Source: an uncultured Oscillospiraceae bacterium (GTDB lineage: Bacteria; Bacillota; Clostridia; Oscillospirales; Oscillospiraceae). Taken from it: DNA of 20,099 bases. The DNA lies in contig CAKTSA010000028.1 in assembly GCA_934597585.1 (NCBI GenBank), forward strand, positions 1-20,099, read 5' to 3'. A program made the position numbers and the translations under genes. This document shows, piece by piece, positions 1 to 6,567 of this stretch (the stretch's first letter is position 1; every line of letters begins with the position of its first letter). The notes beneath the pieces are model-generated. The model was given only the letters and a program-made list of their open reading frames with translations, was not told the DNA's origin and did not search any database.

Positions 1-11
1 CAGCCTTCCAT
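1..11 (-). CDS. Possible 5' end of a leftward gene, cut by the window edge
   Basis: On the minus strand an ATG at 11..9 is followed by GAA GGC and runs off the window. A G-rich stretch (AAGGGGGGGG) lies 5 bases before it and could serve as a ribosome binding site, and a TATAAT hexamer lies further upstream (about 34-39). No matching -35 box is seen. Only three codons are visible, so the product cannot be named. Confidence 0.3.
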
Positions 12-78
12 GTAAACCCCCCCCTTTCTTCTATTATAGCAGAAACAGGGGCGTTTGGGTAGTTTTTTGACAGACTGA

Positions 79-115
79 AGCGCCCCGCATACAAACGTAT
101 GCGGGGCGCTGTTTT
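79..115 (+). terminator. Perfect 14-bp hairpin, terminator-like
   Basis: AGCGCCCCGCATAC (79-92) and its exact complement (97-110) flank a 4-base loop and are followed by GTTTT. The short T run on the plus strand suggests termination of rightward transcription, but no rightward gene is visible upstream. It may be left over from a lost gene or a tRNA-like unit whose 3' end remains at about 134-152. Confidence 0.5.
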
Positions 116-133
116 GAAGGCTGGGGATAAACT

Positions 134-152
134 TCGAATCCCTAGGTCCACA
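134..152 (+). pseudogene. tRNA 3'-end-like remnant facing the integration site
   Basis: The bases TTCGAATCCCT-AGGTCCAC match the T-loop and acceptor 3' strand of the tRNA-Ala at 16589-16664 (two bases missing), but on the opposite strand. The rest of a tRNA is absent: the sequence before the T-loop cannot form a T-stem and no 5' acceptor strand is found within the expected distance. It probably marks a decayed convergent tRNA that once shared the bidirectional terminator into which the element inserted. Coincidence is possible but 19 aligned bases make it unlikely. Confidence 0.45.
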
Positions 153-154
153 GC

Positions 155-205
155 AAAAAGAAAAACCACCCTTCTGGCATCTTTCATAGGTACACAAAGT
201 GACCT
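155..205 (+). other. attL: left attachment junction
   Basis: The chromosomal half of a palindromic terminator (AAAAAGAAAAACCACC, 155-170) runs into the core CCTTC (170-174) and then into the element arm with TCATAGGTACACA at 184-196 and GTGACC beyond it. This arm is the inverted counterpart of the one at the right end. The symmetry axis of the rejoined attP falls between the two T bases of the core, so TT is the best guess for the crossover dinucleotide. Confidence 0.75.
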
Positions 206-218
206 GACCTTTTGTATG

Positions 219-260
219 GGCAGGCAGTGGCGTAAGCCGCTGCCTGCCTGTTCTTTTTTC
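219..260 (+). terminator. Terminator with GUAA loop at the left end of the element
   Basis: Read on the plus strand, bases 219-231 and 236-248 form a 13-bp stem (one U-G pair) closed by GUAA, a GNRA-type tetraloop, and followed by TGTTCTTTTTTC. The T run is on the plus strand only. It would stop rightward transcription coming from the chromosome before it runs antisense into the recombinase gene; it is not well placed to end the leftward recombinase mRNA. Confidence 0.75.
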
Positions 261-279
261 TGTTTTGCCTGTTCTGTAC

Positions 280-2016
280 TTACGATACCTGTGTCTGTGC
301 CGTCATCTGCTGCACGACCATTTCCAGAGAGGGAATGAAGTGGACTTCGGTGCTGTCAGCGTCTTCTGCTGACAGGGTGCTGTCTACGACACCAACGTCA
401 CGGTAGATGATCCGTACCTCCTGCATGCCGTTGTGGTTGTAGCGGCCCGGCCTCTCGCCAATGTCGATGCGCTCAATGAACGTCCACAGCAGCTCCGGTG
501 TTAACTCGGTTATCTCCGTGTAGCGGCTGGCCTTCTCAATGAAGGCATCCACGTTGGCGGCGGAGGCTTTCAGCTTCTCCAGCTTCGCCTGCTTCTCAGG
601 TATGGACACCGCCAGTTGCTTCTGCTCGGCATTGTAGTCGGCGGACAGCATCCGGAACTGCTCGTTACTGATCTTGCCCAGCACATTGTCCTCGTAGAGC
701 CGCTTGAACAGGGCGGACAGATCCGAGTTCCGCTTCACCATCTTATCCAGCTCCCGTTGGGTGGCGGTCATTTCCTTGCGGAGCTGTGCTGTGTTCTTGC
801 GGTTGATGTGAGCGGCAAACTGGTGCTTCTTTGTTCTCGCAAAATGCGTTACCCGCCGCAGATCATCCAGCACAATGGCTTTCAGATTTACCTCCGTGAT
901 ATGGTGAGGTGTGCAGGCCTCCTTGCCCCGCTTGCCGTAGGTGGAGCAGCGGAAGTAGTACTGCTCTGGTCGCATTTTTCCTGTGCGGCACAGCACCATG
1001 TAGCCGCCGCAGTCGGCGCAGTAGACCAATCCTGCGAACAGCCCCGGCTCATCCATGTGCTTGGGCGGACGGCGCTTGTGTTCACGGATACGCTGTACCG
1101 TGTCCCACAGTTCTTGATCAACGAGGGCCTCGTGAGTGTTCTTCACCAACACTTGCTCCTCTGGTGGACGATGGATGACCTTCTTGTTCTTGTAGGACAG
1201 GGTGCTGCTCTGCATATTCAGCGTGTGACCCAGGTATACAGGATTGGAGAGAATGTCCGCCACCGTTGCGCCGCACCAGTTGTAGGGCTGCGTGGTATCC
1301 AGCCGTGTGCAGGCCACGCCGGTCTGCCGGTAGTACTGATTGGTGGGATTCAGCACCTGCTGCGCTTTCAGCATACGGGAGATCTGGCAGGGGCCTTTGC
1401 CCTCAGAGCAGAGTTGGAAGATGCGCTGAACGATCCCCTTTGTCTCCTCGTCAGGTACAATGTGCTTACTGTCACCGTCCCGCTTACGGTAGCCATAGGG
1501 CGGCTTGCCGCCTAAGCGTTCGCCGTTCTCCGCCTGCATCCGCTTCACGGAACGCACCTTGCGGCTGGTGTCCTTGGCGTGGAGCTCATTGGCCCAATTG
1601 CGGATAGGATTGAAGTCACTGCTGCTCTCTACCAGAGAATCCACGCCGTCGTTGACCGCGATGAAGCGAACGCCCTTTGATGGGAAGTAGAGTTCCGTCA
1701 GCTCACCGACCTTCAGGTACTCACGACCCAGCCGGGACATGTCCTTCACGATCAGGGTGCGTACCAACCCCGCCTCGATGAGTGTCACAATATCCTGCCA
1801 TGCGGGACGGTCAAAGTTGGTGCCGCTGTAGCCATCGTCCGCCATGAATACGGGGTTCGGGAAGCCATTGTCAGCGGCGTACTTCTCCAGATAGCTGCGC
1901 TGGTTGACGATGCTGTTGCTGTCACCGGCGTGGTCATCCTCCTGACTCAAGCGGCCATATAGAATGTCCACCGGTTCTCCATTTTTGATGATATTGGCTG
2001 TGATTTGACTTGCCAT
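280..2016 (-). CDS. Large serine recombinase (site-specific integrase/excisionase)
   Basis: This 578-residue protein is a large serine recombinase of the TndX/TnpX type, which cuts and rejoins attachment sites through a serine-DNA bond. The N-terminal resolvase domain shows YGRLSQED with the nucleophile at Ser24, and the arginine-rich VKDMSRLGREY segment. A recombinase domain follows, then a zinc ribbon (YCADCGG near residue 330, later FRCSTYG and ACTPHH), a coiled coil with LRKEMTATQRELDKM, and a C-terminal ITELTPELLWTFIERIDIG segment like DUF4368. The start is the ATG at 2016 because AAAGGAGG lies four bases before it; the frame stays open upstream. It is last in a leftward module and adjoins attL, the usual position for the integrase of such elements. 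Length fits the family. It appears intact. Confidence 0.93.
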   Translation of the reverse strand: MASQITANIIKNGEPVDILYGRLSQEDDHAGDSNSIVNQRSYLEKYAADNGFPNPVFMADDGYSGTNFDRPAWQDIVTLIEAGLVRTLIVKDMSRLGREYLKVGELTELYFPSKGVRFIAVNDGVDSLVESSSDFNPIRNWANELHAKDTSRKVRSVKRMQAENGERLGGKPPYGYRKRDGDSKHIVPDEETKGIVQRIFQLCSEGKGPCQISRMLKAQQVLNPTNQYYRQTGVACTRLDTTQPYNWCGATVADILSNPVYLGHTLNMQSSTLSYKNKKVIHRPPEEQVLVKNTHEALVDQELWDTVQRIREHKRRPPKHMDEPGLFAGLVYCADCGGYMVLCRTGKMRPEQYYFRCSTYGKRGKEACTPHHITEVNLKAIVLDDLRRVTHFARTKKHQFAAHINRKNTAQLRKEMTATQRELDKMVKRNSDLSALFKRLYEDNVLGKISNEQFRMLSADYNAEQKQLAVSIPEKQAKLEKLKASAANVDAFIEKASRYTEITELTPELLWTFIERIDIGERPGRYNHNGMQEVRIIYRDVGVVDSTLSAEDADSTEVHFIPSLEMVVQQMTAQTQVS

Positions 2017-2095
2017 GTTGCCTCCTTTCTTCAAGGGCAAGCCGATGCGGTACACACAACATACCGCAAGGCTCGTCCAAAGTCTACTGAAAGAT

Positions 2096-2368
2096 TTACC
2101 GGTTTTCCTTCTCTATGCTTGCGTCGATGTAGGCCAGCAGCTTCTTCGTGGCGGTAGCCGTTGGATGGCTGGGGAATACAGAAGTGACGTGGAAGCAGTG
2201 TTTGCCCACCATCATATCGCGCTCCACAACGACGGCGTCCTCATCATAGTAGTACGTTGCGTCACGGAACACCGACTGTATGCCATCGCCCGTCTTACGC
2301 AGTAGAGCCCGTTCCGGCTGGTAGCTGCCCAGCATACCGGTCTGCTTGTATTCTTCATAATCAGTCAT
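2096..2368 (-). CDS. Small TnpW-like element protein
   Basis: The 90-residue product has a C-terminal half (VGKHCFHVTSVFP...TATKKLLAYID) resembling the short TnpW family found beside TnpX-type recombinases: a glycine, alternating hydrophobic strand residues, then a helix with a KLL motif. The N-terminal half (SYQPERALLRKTGDGIQSVFRDATYYYDEDA) is not recognised. Its ATG overlaps the stop of the upstream gene by 8 bases (ATGACTGA), pointing to coupled translation, and GGGAGG precedes it. Role is unknown; it may be a recombination accessory factor. The family call is by eye and moderate. Confidence 0.6.
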   Translation of the reverse strand: MTDYEEYKQTGMLGSYQPERALLRKTGDGIQSVFRDATYYYDEDAVVVERDMMVGKHCFHVTSVFPSHPTATATKKLLAYIDASIEKENR

Positions 2369-2771
2369 CGTTGTCCTCCCGAATCACATCTTTCAGCGAG
2401 ATGGTACCCCGTGTGCTGTTGATCTCACGGACACTGTTGCCGCGCATCTTGTTGTAGTCATCACGGGTCATGTCCACGTCGGCGGCCAGCAAGTGGTTGG
2501 TAATGTTGTGTTCTACGGCCAGGTTGAACAGTAGCTTAGCCATCCGGTTTGCGAACACGCCCAGCGTCCCCTCTAGAACGTCAGCCACCGCATGGGGCAG
2601 AAACGCACCGGCGTTCTGCGTCTTCAGGTAGCCATCATAGAACCGAACGGCCTTCTCTACGAACTCGCTCTGGCTGCCGCAGTTGCCCAAAGTGACATCC
2701 GATTCGACCATTTTCTTCGCTTCCGGCGTGAGCCAAAAAGCGTACTTTTCTTTGTTGTTTGTCATTTTCAT
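2361..2771 (-). CDS. Ribbon-helix-helix-like DNA-binding protein
   Basis: The product is 136 residues. The start is the ATG at 2771, three bases after AAGGAGG; the frame is open to 2999 but that upstream part is arginine/proline rich and unlikely to be translated. Residues 3-45 (KEKYAFWLTPEAKKMVESDV...SQSEFVEKAVRFYDGYL) have the strand-helix-helix pattern of CopG/Arc-like proteins, with the SQSEFVEKA segment as the first-helix turn. The remainder is helical with no clear motif. It may be an element regulator or a DNA-bending accessory protein. It is cotranslated with the TnpW-like gene and followed by the recombinase, so autoregulation of integration functions is plausible but not shown. Confidence 0.65.
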   Translation of the reverse strand: MKMTNNKEKYAFWLTPEAKKMVESDVTLGNCGSQSEFVEKAVRFYDGYLKTQNAGAFLPHAVADVLEGTLGVFANRMAKLLFNLAVEHNITNHLLAADVDMTRDDYNKMRGNSVREINSTRGTISLKDVIREDNDD

Positions 2772-3260
2772 GTTCCTCCTTAAAATTTGGCTGTGACCCC
2801 GCAGTTTGTTCCGCAACTGCGGGACTTTTTCTGTTTTCGACCCCACCGCCCGCCGAAAATGCCCTTCCACGACGCCGGTGGTGGAACGGCGCAACTGCCC
2901 GCACTGTGGGCAGAAGTGTCCGGGGTGGGGCGCGCACGACGCCACCCTTTTCTCCTGCTGCTTTTTCGGCGCACCGAAAAGCTCCCCGACACGCTCCAAA
3001 ATAGGCCGGGTGGTATCCGTACCCTACCTCCGCCCTGCGAGGCCACAAATCGGCCCACAGGCGGCAACACGGCGGGCAACGGGCGTGAGGTGCGGTGTGG
3101 CTGGGAATTTCCCTTTTTCTCCTCTGGTTTTGCTCCAAAATCGCAATTTTTCGGGGTGAAATGGCGGGGTATATCCTCTGACCAAAAGCCGAACAAAAAG
3201 GATAATTTCCTCTGTGACGGCTGTGACAGGTGTGACGGCAAATTTGACATATCCCCTATA
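2772..3260. other. Gene-poor GC-rich stretch between ATPase and RHH genes
   Basis: About 490 bases with no convincing gene. Frames are open on both strands, but their translations are low-complexity (Arg/Pro rich) and lack good ribosome binding sites. It holds a 9-bp hairpin at 2798-2823 and the first three units of the GTGACGG repeat array (3213-3239). A leader, replication origin or transfer/maintenance site would fit this place next to a RepA-like ATPase; none is proven. Confidence 0.5.
2798..2831 (+). terminator. 9-bp hairpin with plus-strand T run in the RHH gene leader
   Basis: CCCGCAGTT (2798-2806) pairs with AACTGCGGG (2815-2823) and is followed by ACTTTTT on the plus strand. As a terminator it would act on rightward transcription. 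On the minus strand it lies 27 bases before the RHH start, so it could instead be an operator or mRNA leader structure. Confidence 0.45.
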
Positions 3261-3298
3261 TCACTTTTTCCCGTCACTGCCGTCACTCCCGTCACGCG
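3213..3298. repeat. Mirrored 9-bp GTGACGG repeat array
   Basis: Three direct 9-bp units, TGTGACGGC, TGTGACAGG, TGTGACGGC (3213-3239), are followed after a 32-base AT-richer spacer by three inverted units CCGTCACTG, CCGTCACTC, CCGTCACGC (3272-3298). The arms could pair over 25 bases with five mismatches. The right half encodes the C-terminal DGSDGSDG of the ATPase. The pattern resembles iterons for a replication initiator, but may also be a structured mRNA end. Confidence 0.7.
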
Positions 3299-4274
3299 GG
3301 AGGCAGAGGATACTCAGGGAACGCGCAGTTCTTGTCCGTGTGCTGACGACACGGACACCCTCCTGCTCCAGTACCGCGGCGTACTTTACCAACCGCTTGG
3401 ACAGCACGCTGGGCGTCAGCTTTTCACCGGTCTGTGCTTCCAGCCGCTCACTCAATTCCGTGGCCGTTCCCTCGAAGCTGCCCAGCGTGTGTAAGAACGC
3501 AGAGAGGGAAAGTGCCTCCGGATCGACGTGGATGTGCTCTGCTTCCACCGGCGCTGTCAGCGTCCAGACAAAGTTGGCTTTGTCAAATTTCAGCGACAGC
3601 TCCATGTGCTCGATGTCACGTCCCATGCAGGCCAGCGTTGCTTCGCTGCATCCACGCTTGTGTGCTTCCAGCACAAAATTGTTGTCGGCAGCACCACTGA
3701 TGCCTGTCGTACCGGAGATTTTGTCCATAGGATCGTCGGCCTGCTGCTTCCGCGTGTGATGTACTAACAGCAGAGAAATGCTGTGCTTGTCGGCGATCGC
3801 TTTCAGCGCAGTGACATCACGGTAGTCGCTGGCGTAGGGAGGGCCGGTGTCGTTGCCGTCGCGGATGCGCTGGAAGGTATCAATGACCACCAGCGACGTG
3901 TCGGGGTGCTGTGCGAGAAAGTTGGTGAGCTGTTCCTGCAAGCCTGAGTAGAGCCCCGCGGCGATGGTGGCGAAGTGCAGCGTTTCCGGCGCGTCATCCG
4001 TGATCTGAAACAGACGATTCTGGATGCGGGTGAAGTTGTCCTCCAGACAGAGATAGAGCACCGTGCCGCCGTGTGTGGCGAGGCCCCAGACGCTTTCGCC
4101 CTTTGCAACTTGTAGACATAGCCACAGCGCCAGCCACGATTTGCCGATCTTGGATGACCCTGCGAGGACGTTTACTCCCTGCGGCAGCAGCCGGTCTATG
4201 ACGAACCGGAGGGGTGGCAGCGACGTGGACATAAGCGTGTCCGCGTCAATGGTGTAGAGATGTTGGTGATCCAT
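3261..4274 (-). CDS. RepA/AAA_25-like ATPase
   Basis: The 337-residue protein has a RecA-like ATPase core: Walker A GSSKIGKSW near residue 37, a strand LYLCLED, Walker B LVVIDTF with the following RIRDGND, and LLLVHHTRK, as in RepA-type hexameric helicases and related phage/ICE ATPases. The C-terminal third looks helical or winged (SVLSKRLVKYAAVLEQEG) and ends in DGSDGSDGKK, encoded by the repeat array. The start is taken as ATG 4274, 12 bases after AAGGAG; an in-frame TTG at 4286 touches that ribosome site and is unlikely. It may unwind DNA for replication of the circular element. No primase domain is seen. It heads the leftward element module. Confidence 0.75.
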   Translation of the reverse strand: MDHQHLYTIDADTLMSTSLPPLRFVIDRLLPQGVNVLAGSSKIGKSWLALWLCLQVAKGESVWGLATHGGTVLYLCLEDNFTRIQNRLFQITDDAPETLHFATIAAGLYSGLQEQLTNFLAQHPDTSLVVIDTFQRIRDGNDTGPPYASDYRDVTALKAIADKHSISLLLVHHTRKQQADDPMDKISGTTGISGAADNNFVLEAHKRGCSEATLACMGRDIEHMELSLKFDKANFVWTLTAPVEAEHIHVDPEALSLSAFLHTLGSFEGTATELSERLEAQTGEKLTPSVLSKRLVKYAAVLEQEGVRVVSTRTRTARSLSILCLPRDGSDGSDGKK

Positions 4275-4293
4275 GTTGTATATCAACTCCTTC

Positions 4294-4322
4294 TTGGATT
4301 ATTTTCCGGGGTGTGATATACT
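4294..4322 (+). promoter_or_regulatory. Candidate sigma-A promoter for the DUF6076-like gene
   Basis: TTGGAT (4294-4299), a 17-base spacer, and TATACT (4317-4322) point rightward to the gene starting at 4411. The -35 is a weak match, the -10 is good. Confidence 0.5.
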
Positions 4323-4354
4323 GTAACAGAAGAAAAAACTGTTCTGAATCTCAA

Positions 4355-4386
4355 AGTGACTTTTGCCAAAATCGAGAAAAGTCACT
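4355..4386. promoter_or_regulatory. Perfect 10-bp inverted repeat in the leader of the DUF6076-like gene
   Basis: AGTGACTTTT (4355-4364) and AAAAGTCACT (4377-4386) are separated by 12 bases. It lies 33 bases after the candidate -10 and 14 bases before the ribosome binding site AGGAGG. With no T run on the plus strand after it, it reads better as an operator or an mRNA leader hairpin than as a terminator. Confidence 0.55.
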
Positions 4387-4410
4387 CCCGCTGTTCAACA
4401 GGAGGTCGTT

Positions 4411-5376
4411 ATGCTGGAAGGACTTTACATATCCATACTTCCCAATGGCGACGTGGAGCGGACACTTGTGACGCCTTCCGGAACTATGGTGTTAGAAAAG
4501 ACGACGATCGCGGAGGAACTGATCCTCTTTTCTGAACTGTGCTTTGATCCGTATAGCGAGGTCGGAAAGTATCTGGCGACCATTGCGATGTACCTCCCCT
4601 CGCCATCTGAACACACCTATACGCAGGAGGAGATCAACGCCTATGAGCTGTTCTGCGATGTGACGGAAGATCTGGTCGACACACTGACAGAGGAGAATCC
4701 GCTGTCTGGCACGTTGCTGGCAACGCTGCTTTTTCACGGTGTGCTTCGCCCCGATTGGAGAGACCTTGCTGCCGCAGATGATACCAAAGCAGGGGTGCTG
4801 CAGGCTATCGTCGATCCGATGTGGTTTCATTTTCAGCTGAATGATGTTTTCTTCGCCATGCTGGACGGTAAAGAATTTGACGCAGGCGAGAAGTTTCCGT
4901 ACTTGAAAGAGTACTATGTTACGCAGATGGTATCGCTGGGCGAGGAACTGACCACACGATATGTTTTTGCTTCAGAGTCGAACTATCTCGCCTTTTTGCT
5001 GATCCATTTCATCATGACAAAGCCACGGCTGCAAATGTGTCAGTGCTGCGGACGGTATTTTATCCCGAAAACAAAACAGCGGACACTGTACTGCGACCGC
5101 ATCTTCAAGGATGATCGTACCTGCAAGCAGGTCGCGCCGAAGCTGAAGCATCAGATCGCAGCCATGAACCATACCGTCATCCAGACCTTTGACCGGGCCA
5201 AGCGGCGAATGTATAAGCGCTATGAACGGGCATTGGAGGGAAAGGCCTTGTCAGAAAAAGATCTGACGTTATTTGAATACTATGAGTGGCTACAAGCCGC
5301 CACCAAGGCCAGAGACGCCTGCCTGTATGGCAAGCTGTCTCAGGAGAAAGCGCTGCGGATTATTGATGTACCATAA
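4411..5376 (+). CDS. DUF6076-like zinc-motif protein
   Basis: The product is 321 residues. The ATG at 4411 is chosen because AGGAGG lies five bases before it; an in-frame TTG at 4363 lies inside the inverted repeat and lacks a ribosome site. The N-terminal two thirds are acidic and mainly helical without a known catalytic motif. Near residues 208-240 there is a cysteine cluster, MCQCCGRYFIPKTKQRTLYC followed by DR and later TCKQ, which reads as a small zinc-binding knuckle and resembles what I know of DUF6076 proteins in mobile elements of gut Firmicutes. A basic helical tail follows (FDRAKRRMYKRYERAL), suggesting nucleic acid contact. Function unknown. It is a single-gene unit with its own promoter and a very strong terminator. 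Confidence 0.75.
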   Translation: MLEGLYISILPNGDVERTLVTPSGTMVLEKTTIAEELILFSELCFDPYSEVGKYLATIAMYLPSPSEHTYTQEEINAYELFCDVTEDLVDTLTEENPLSGTLLATLLFHGVLRPDWRDLAAADDTKAGVLQAIVDPMWFHFQLNDVFFAMLDGKEFDAGEKFPYLKEYYVTQMVSLGEELTTRYVFASESNYLAFLLIHFIMTKPRLQMCQCCGRYFIPKTKQRTLYCDRIFKDDRTCKQVAPKLKHQIAAMNHTVIQTFDRAKRRMYKRYERALEGKALSEKDLTLFEYYEWLQAATKARDACLYGKLSQEKALRIIDVP

Positions 5377-5438
5377 GAGATAGAGGGTGAGCAGGCCATG
5401 GGTCTGCTCACCCTCTATCTCTTATGGTTGATCTTTTT
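5371..5438 (+). terminator. Very long perfect terminator hairpin overlapping the stop codon
   Basis: A 24-bp perfect stem (5371-5394 with 5404-5427), extendable by three more pairs to a loop of ATG, is followed by TTGATCTTTTTC. The stop codon TAA of the upstream gene (5374-5376) lies inside the left arm, so translating ribosomes would cover the start of the stem. Confidence 0.8.
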
Positions 5439-5474
5439 CCTGATGAAAAACTAAATTGTGCTATTCTATGCCTT

Positions 5475-6107
5475 TCAGTCCTCTATTCCACTACAGTCGA
5501 GTGTAAGCACAGGAGGCGGAAAGAGCGGAAGTATTTTGCCTCTAAAGAAGTCAGCTCGTCCCCATAGATCATTTATCATCAAAGGCAATTCATGCTTATC
5601 AGTTTTAATTAAAATGCCGCACTCATCCAATTTTGGGTTTTTTAAACCCCTATTTACAGGAGCAAGCACAACGGTAAGTAGCAGCCCAAGGATAACTTGT
5701 CTGCTTAAGCGAACCTTGCCGTTTCCAAGATACATACAGGGGTGATTGCCATTATTCGCAATTAATTCACATCCTTCAGGTAACGCTTGACCGTGATCGT
5801 GATTACATCTGTGTACGCCATAAATGATATCTGCGATGTCGGGCAACCCACCCGTCGCCTTTGGATTAGGAAGTGTCATCTTAAATCTTGACGTTGCAAA
5901 ATTCACCCCTGGTGCTACGCATACTCCCAATATGTCATAATTGTCTCGCAAAAAATTTGTAAAAATTGCGTTTTTGCCAAATCCCTTTCCGTCAAATGTC
6001 CTTACCGCCGTACCTTCAACTGCGTGGCATACGTTCATCATTGCCGCATCAAATTCATGCTGATACCAGTCCCGAAGAGTCAGCCGAACAGAATCAGAAA
6101 TCTCCAT
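5475..6107 (-). CDS. Orphan AT-rich gene, unknown; possible HEPN-type RxxxxH motif
   Basis: I do not recognise this 210-residue protein. It starts at an ATG preceded by AAGGAGGAG. The N-terminal half appears helical (LRDWYQHEFDAAMMNVCHAV). Around residue 100 there is IIYGVHRCNHDHG, where Arg100 and His105 form an R-x4-H spacing like that of HEPN ribonucleases, followed by a hydrophobic stretch ILGLLLTVVLAP (139-150). No signal peptide or confident membrane helix is seen. It is clearly more AT rich than the genes around it, stands alone, and faces the DUF6076-like gene, all of which suggest separate acquisition. A role in defence is only inference from the motif and the location in a defence-carrying element. 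Confidence 0.8.
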   Translation of the reverse strand: MEISDSVRLTLRDWYQHEFDAAMMNVCHAVEGTAVRTFDGKGFGKNAIFTNFLRDNYDILGVCVAPGVNFATSRFKMTLPNPKATGGLPDIADIIYGVHRCNHDHGQALPEGCELIANNGNHPCMYLGNGKVRLSRQVILGLLLTVVLAPVNRGLKNPKLDECGILIKTDKHELPLMINDLWGRADFFRGKILPLFPPPVLTLDCSGIED

Positions 6108-6257
6108 ATACTCCTCCTTCTTTTGTCATATAATACTTCGATATATTTTAATGATACCAGCCAGATGATTTCTCGTCAAGGTAATAGCTGCTGGCTATAG
6201 CGTATTTGCAAGCCATTATCGGGATGGTAGTTTACAGCGTTAGAGCGTATCAAGAGA
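6108..6257. other. AT-rich spacer upstream of the orphan gene
   Basis: No gene is seen here. The minus strand contains AT-rich stretches (TATTAT, TTAAAATATAT) that probably include the promoter of the gene starting at 6107, but no well-spaced pair of boxes stands out. Confidence 0.4.
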
Positions 6258-6304
6258 CGGGAAAACAATGCCTGGCTGCAGATTGTTCGCAGTCAGGCAT
6301 TGTT
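6258..6304 (-). terminator. Terminator of the lipoprotein/DUF6809-like operon
   Basis: Bases 6264-6279 and 6289-6304 form a 16-bp stem with one G-U pair. Read on the minus strand the stem is followed by TTTTCCC. It begins three bases after the stop of the DUF6809-like gene. Confidence 0.7.
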
Positions 6305-6307
6305 CCG

Positions 6308-6559
6308 TTATTCTTCGGTGTCTACTATGAGTTCTACCGTCAGCAACGCTGCCAGCCGGAAGCCGCAGAGGAAGCTTCGCTCCGCCACCTGTTCAGCCAC
6401 CATGTTGTGAGCGTCCTCGGCGATCAGTAACAGGTGCTTGTCCTCTTTGGACAGGCGCTTGACCAAGCTTCGGAAGGCATCTTCGGCCTCTGGCGGGAGG
6501 TCATACTGGCCTTTTCGCTCACAGTAGACGCGGTATAAGGATTTCAGCAGTTCTTGCAT
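6308..6559 (-). CDS. DUF6809-like small protein
   Basis: The 83-residue product is a helical protein: LLKSLYRVYCERKGQYDLPPEAEDAF at the start and a C-terminal AERSFLCGFRLAALLTVELI that resembles the FxxGFRLGaRLmlE signature of DUF6809 proteins common in gut Firmicutes. Cysteines at two positions do not make a zinc site. The start follows a weak GGTGGGGT and lies 8 bases after the lipoprotein stop, so translation is probably coupled. Function unknown; proteins of this type are frequent on mobile elements. Confidence 0.65.
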   Translation of the reverse strand: MQELLKSLYRVYCERKGQYDLPPEAEDAFRSLVKRLSKEDKHLLLIAEDAHNMVAEQVAERSFLCGFRLAALLTVELIVDTEE

Positions 6560-6567
6560 ACCCCACC

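Noticed and set aside
616..1515. 299-codon open frame antisense to the recombinase
   Set aside because: The recombinase frame is clearly real; the opposite frame has no ribosome site or recognisable domain.
2780..3295. Possible gene of 171 codons overlapping the ATPase 3' end (minus strand)
   Set aside because: It starts in the repeat array and the product is Arg/Pro/Ser rich without motif; no good ribosome site. Kept only as part of the gene-poor region.
3213..3298. CRISPR-like array
   Set aside because: The units are 9 bp, contiguous and inverted halfway, with no unique spacers and no cas gene nearby.
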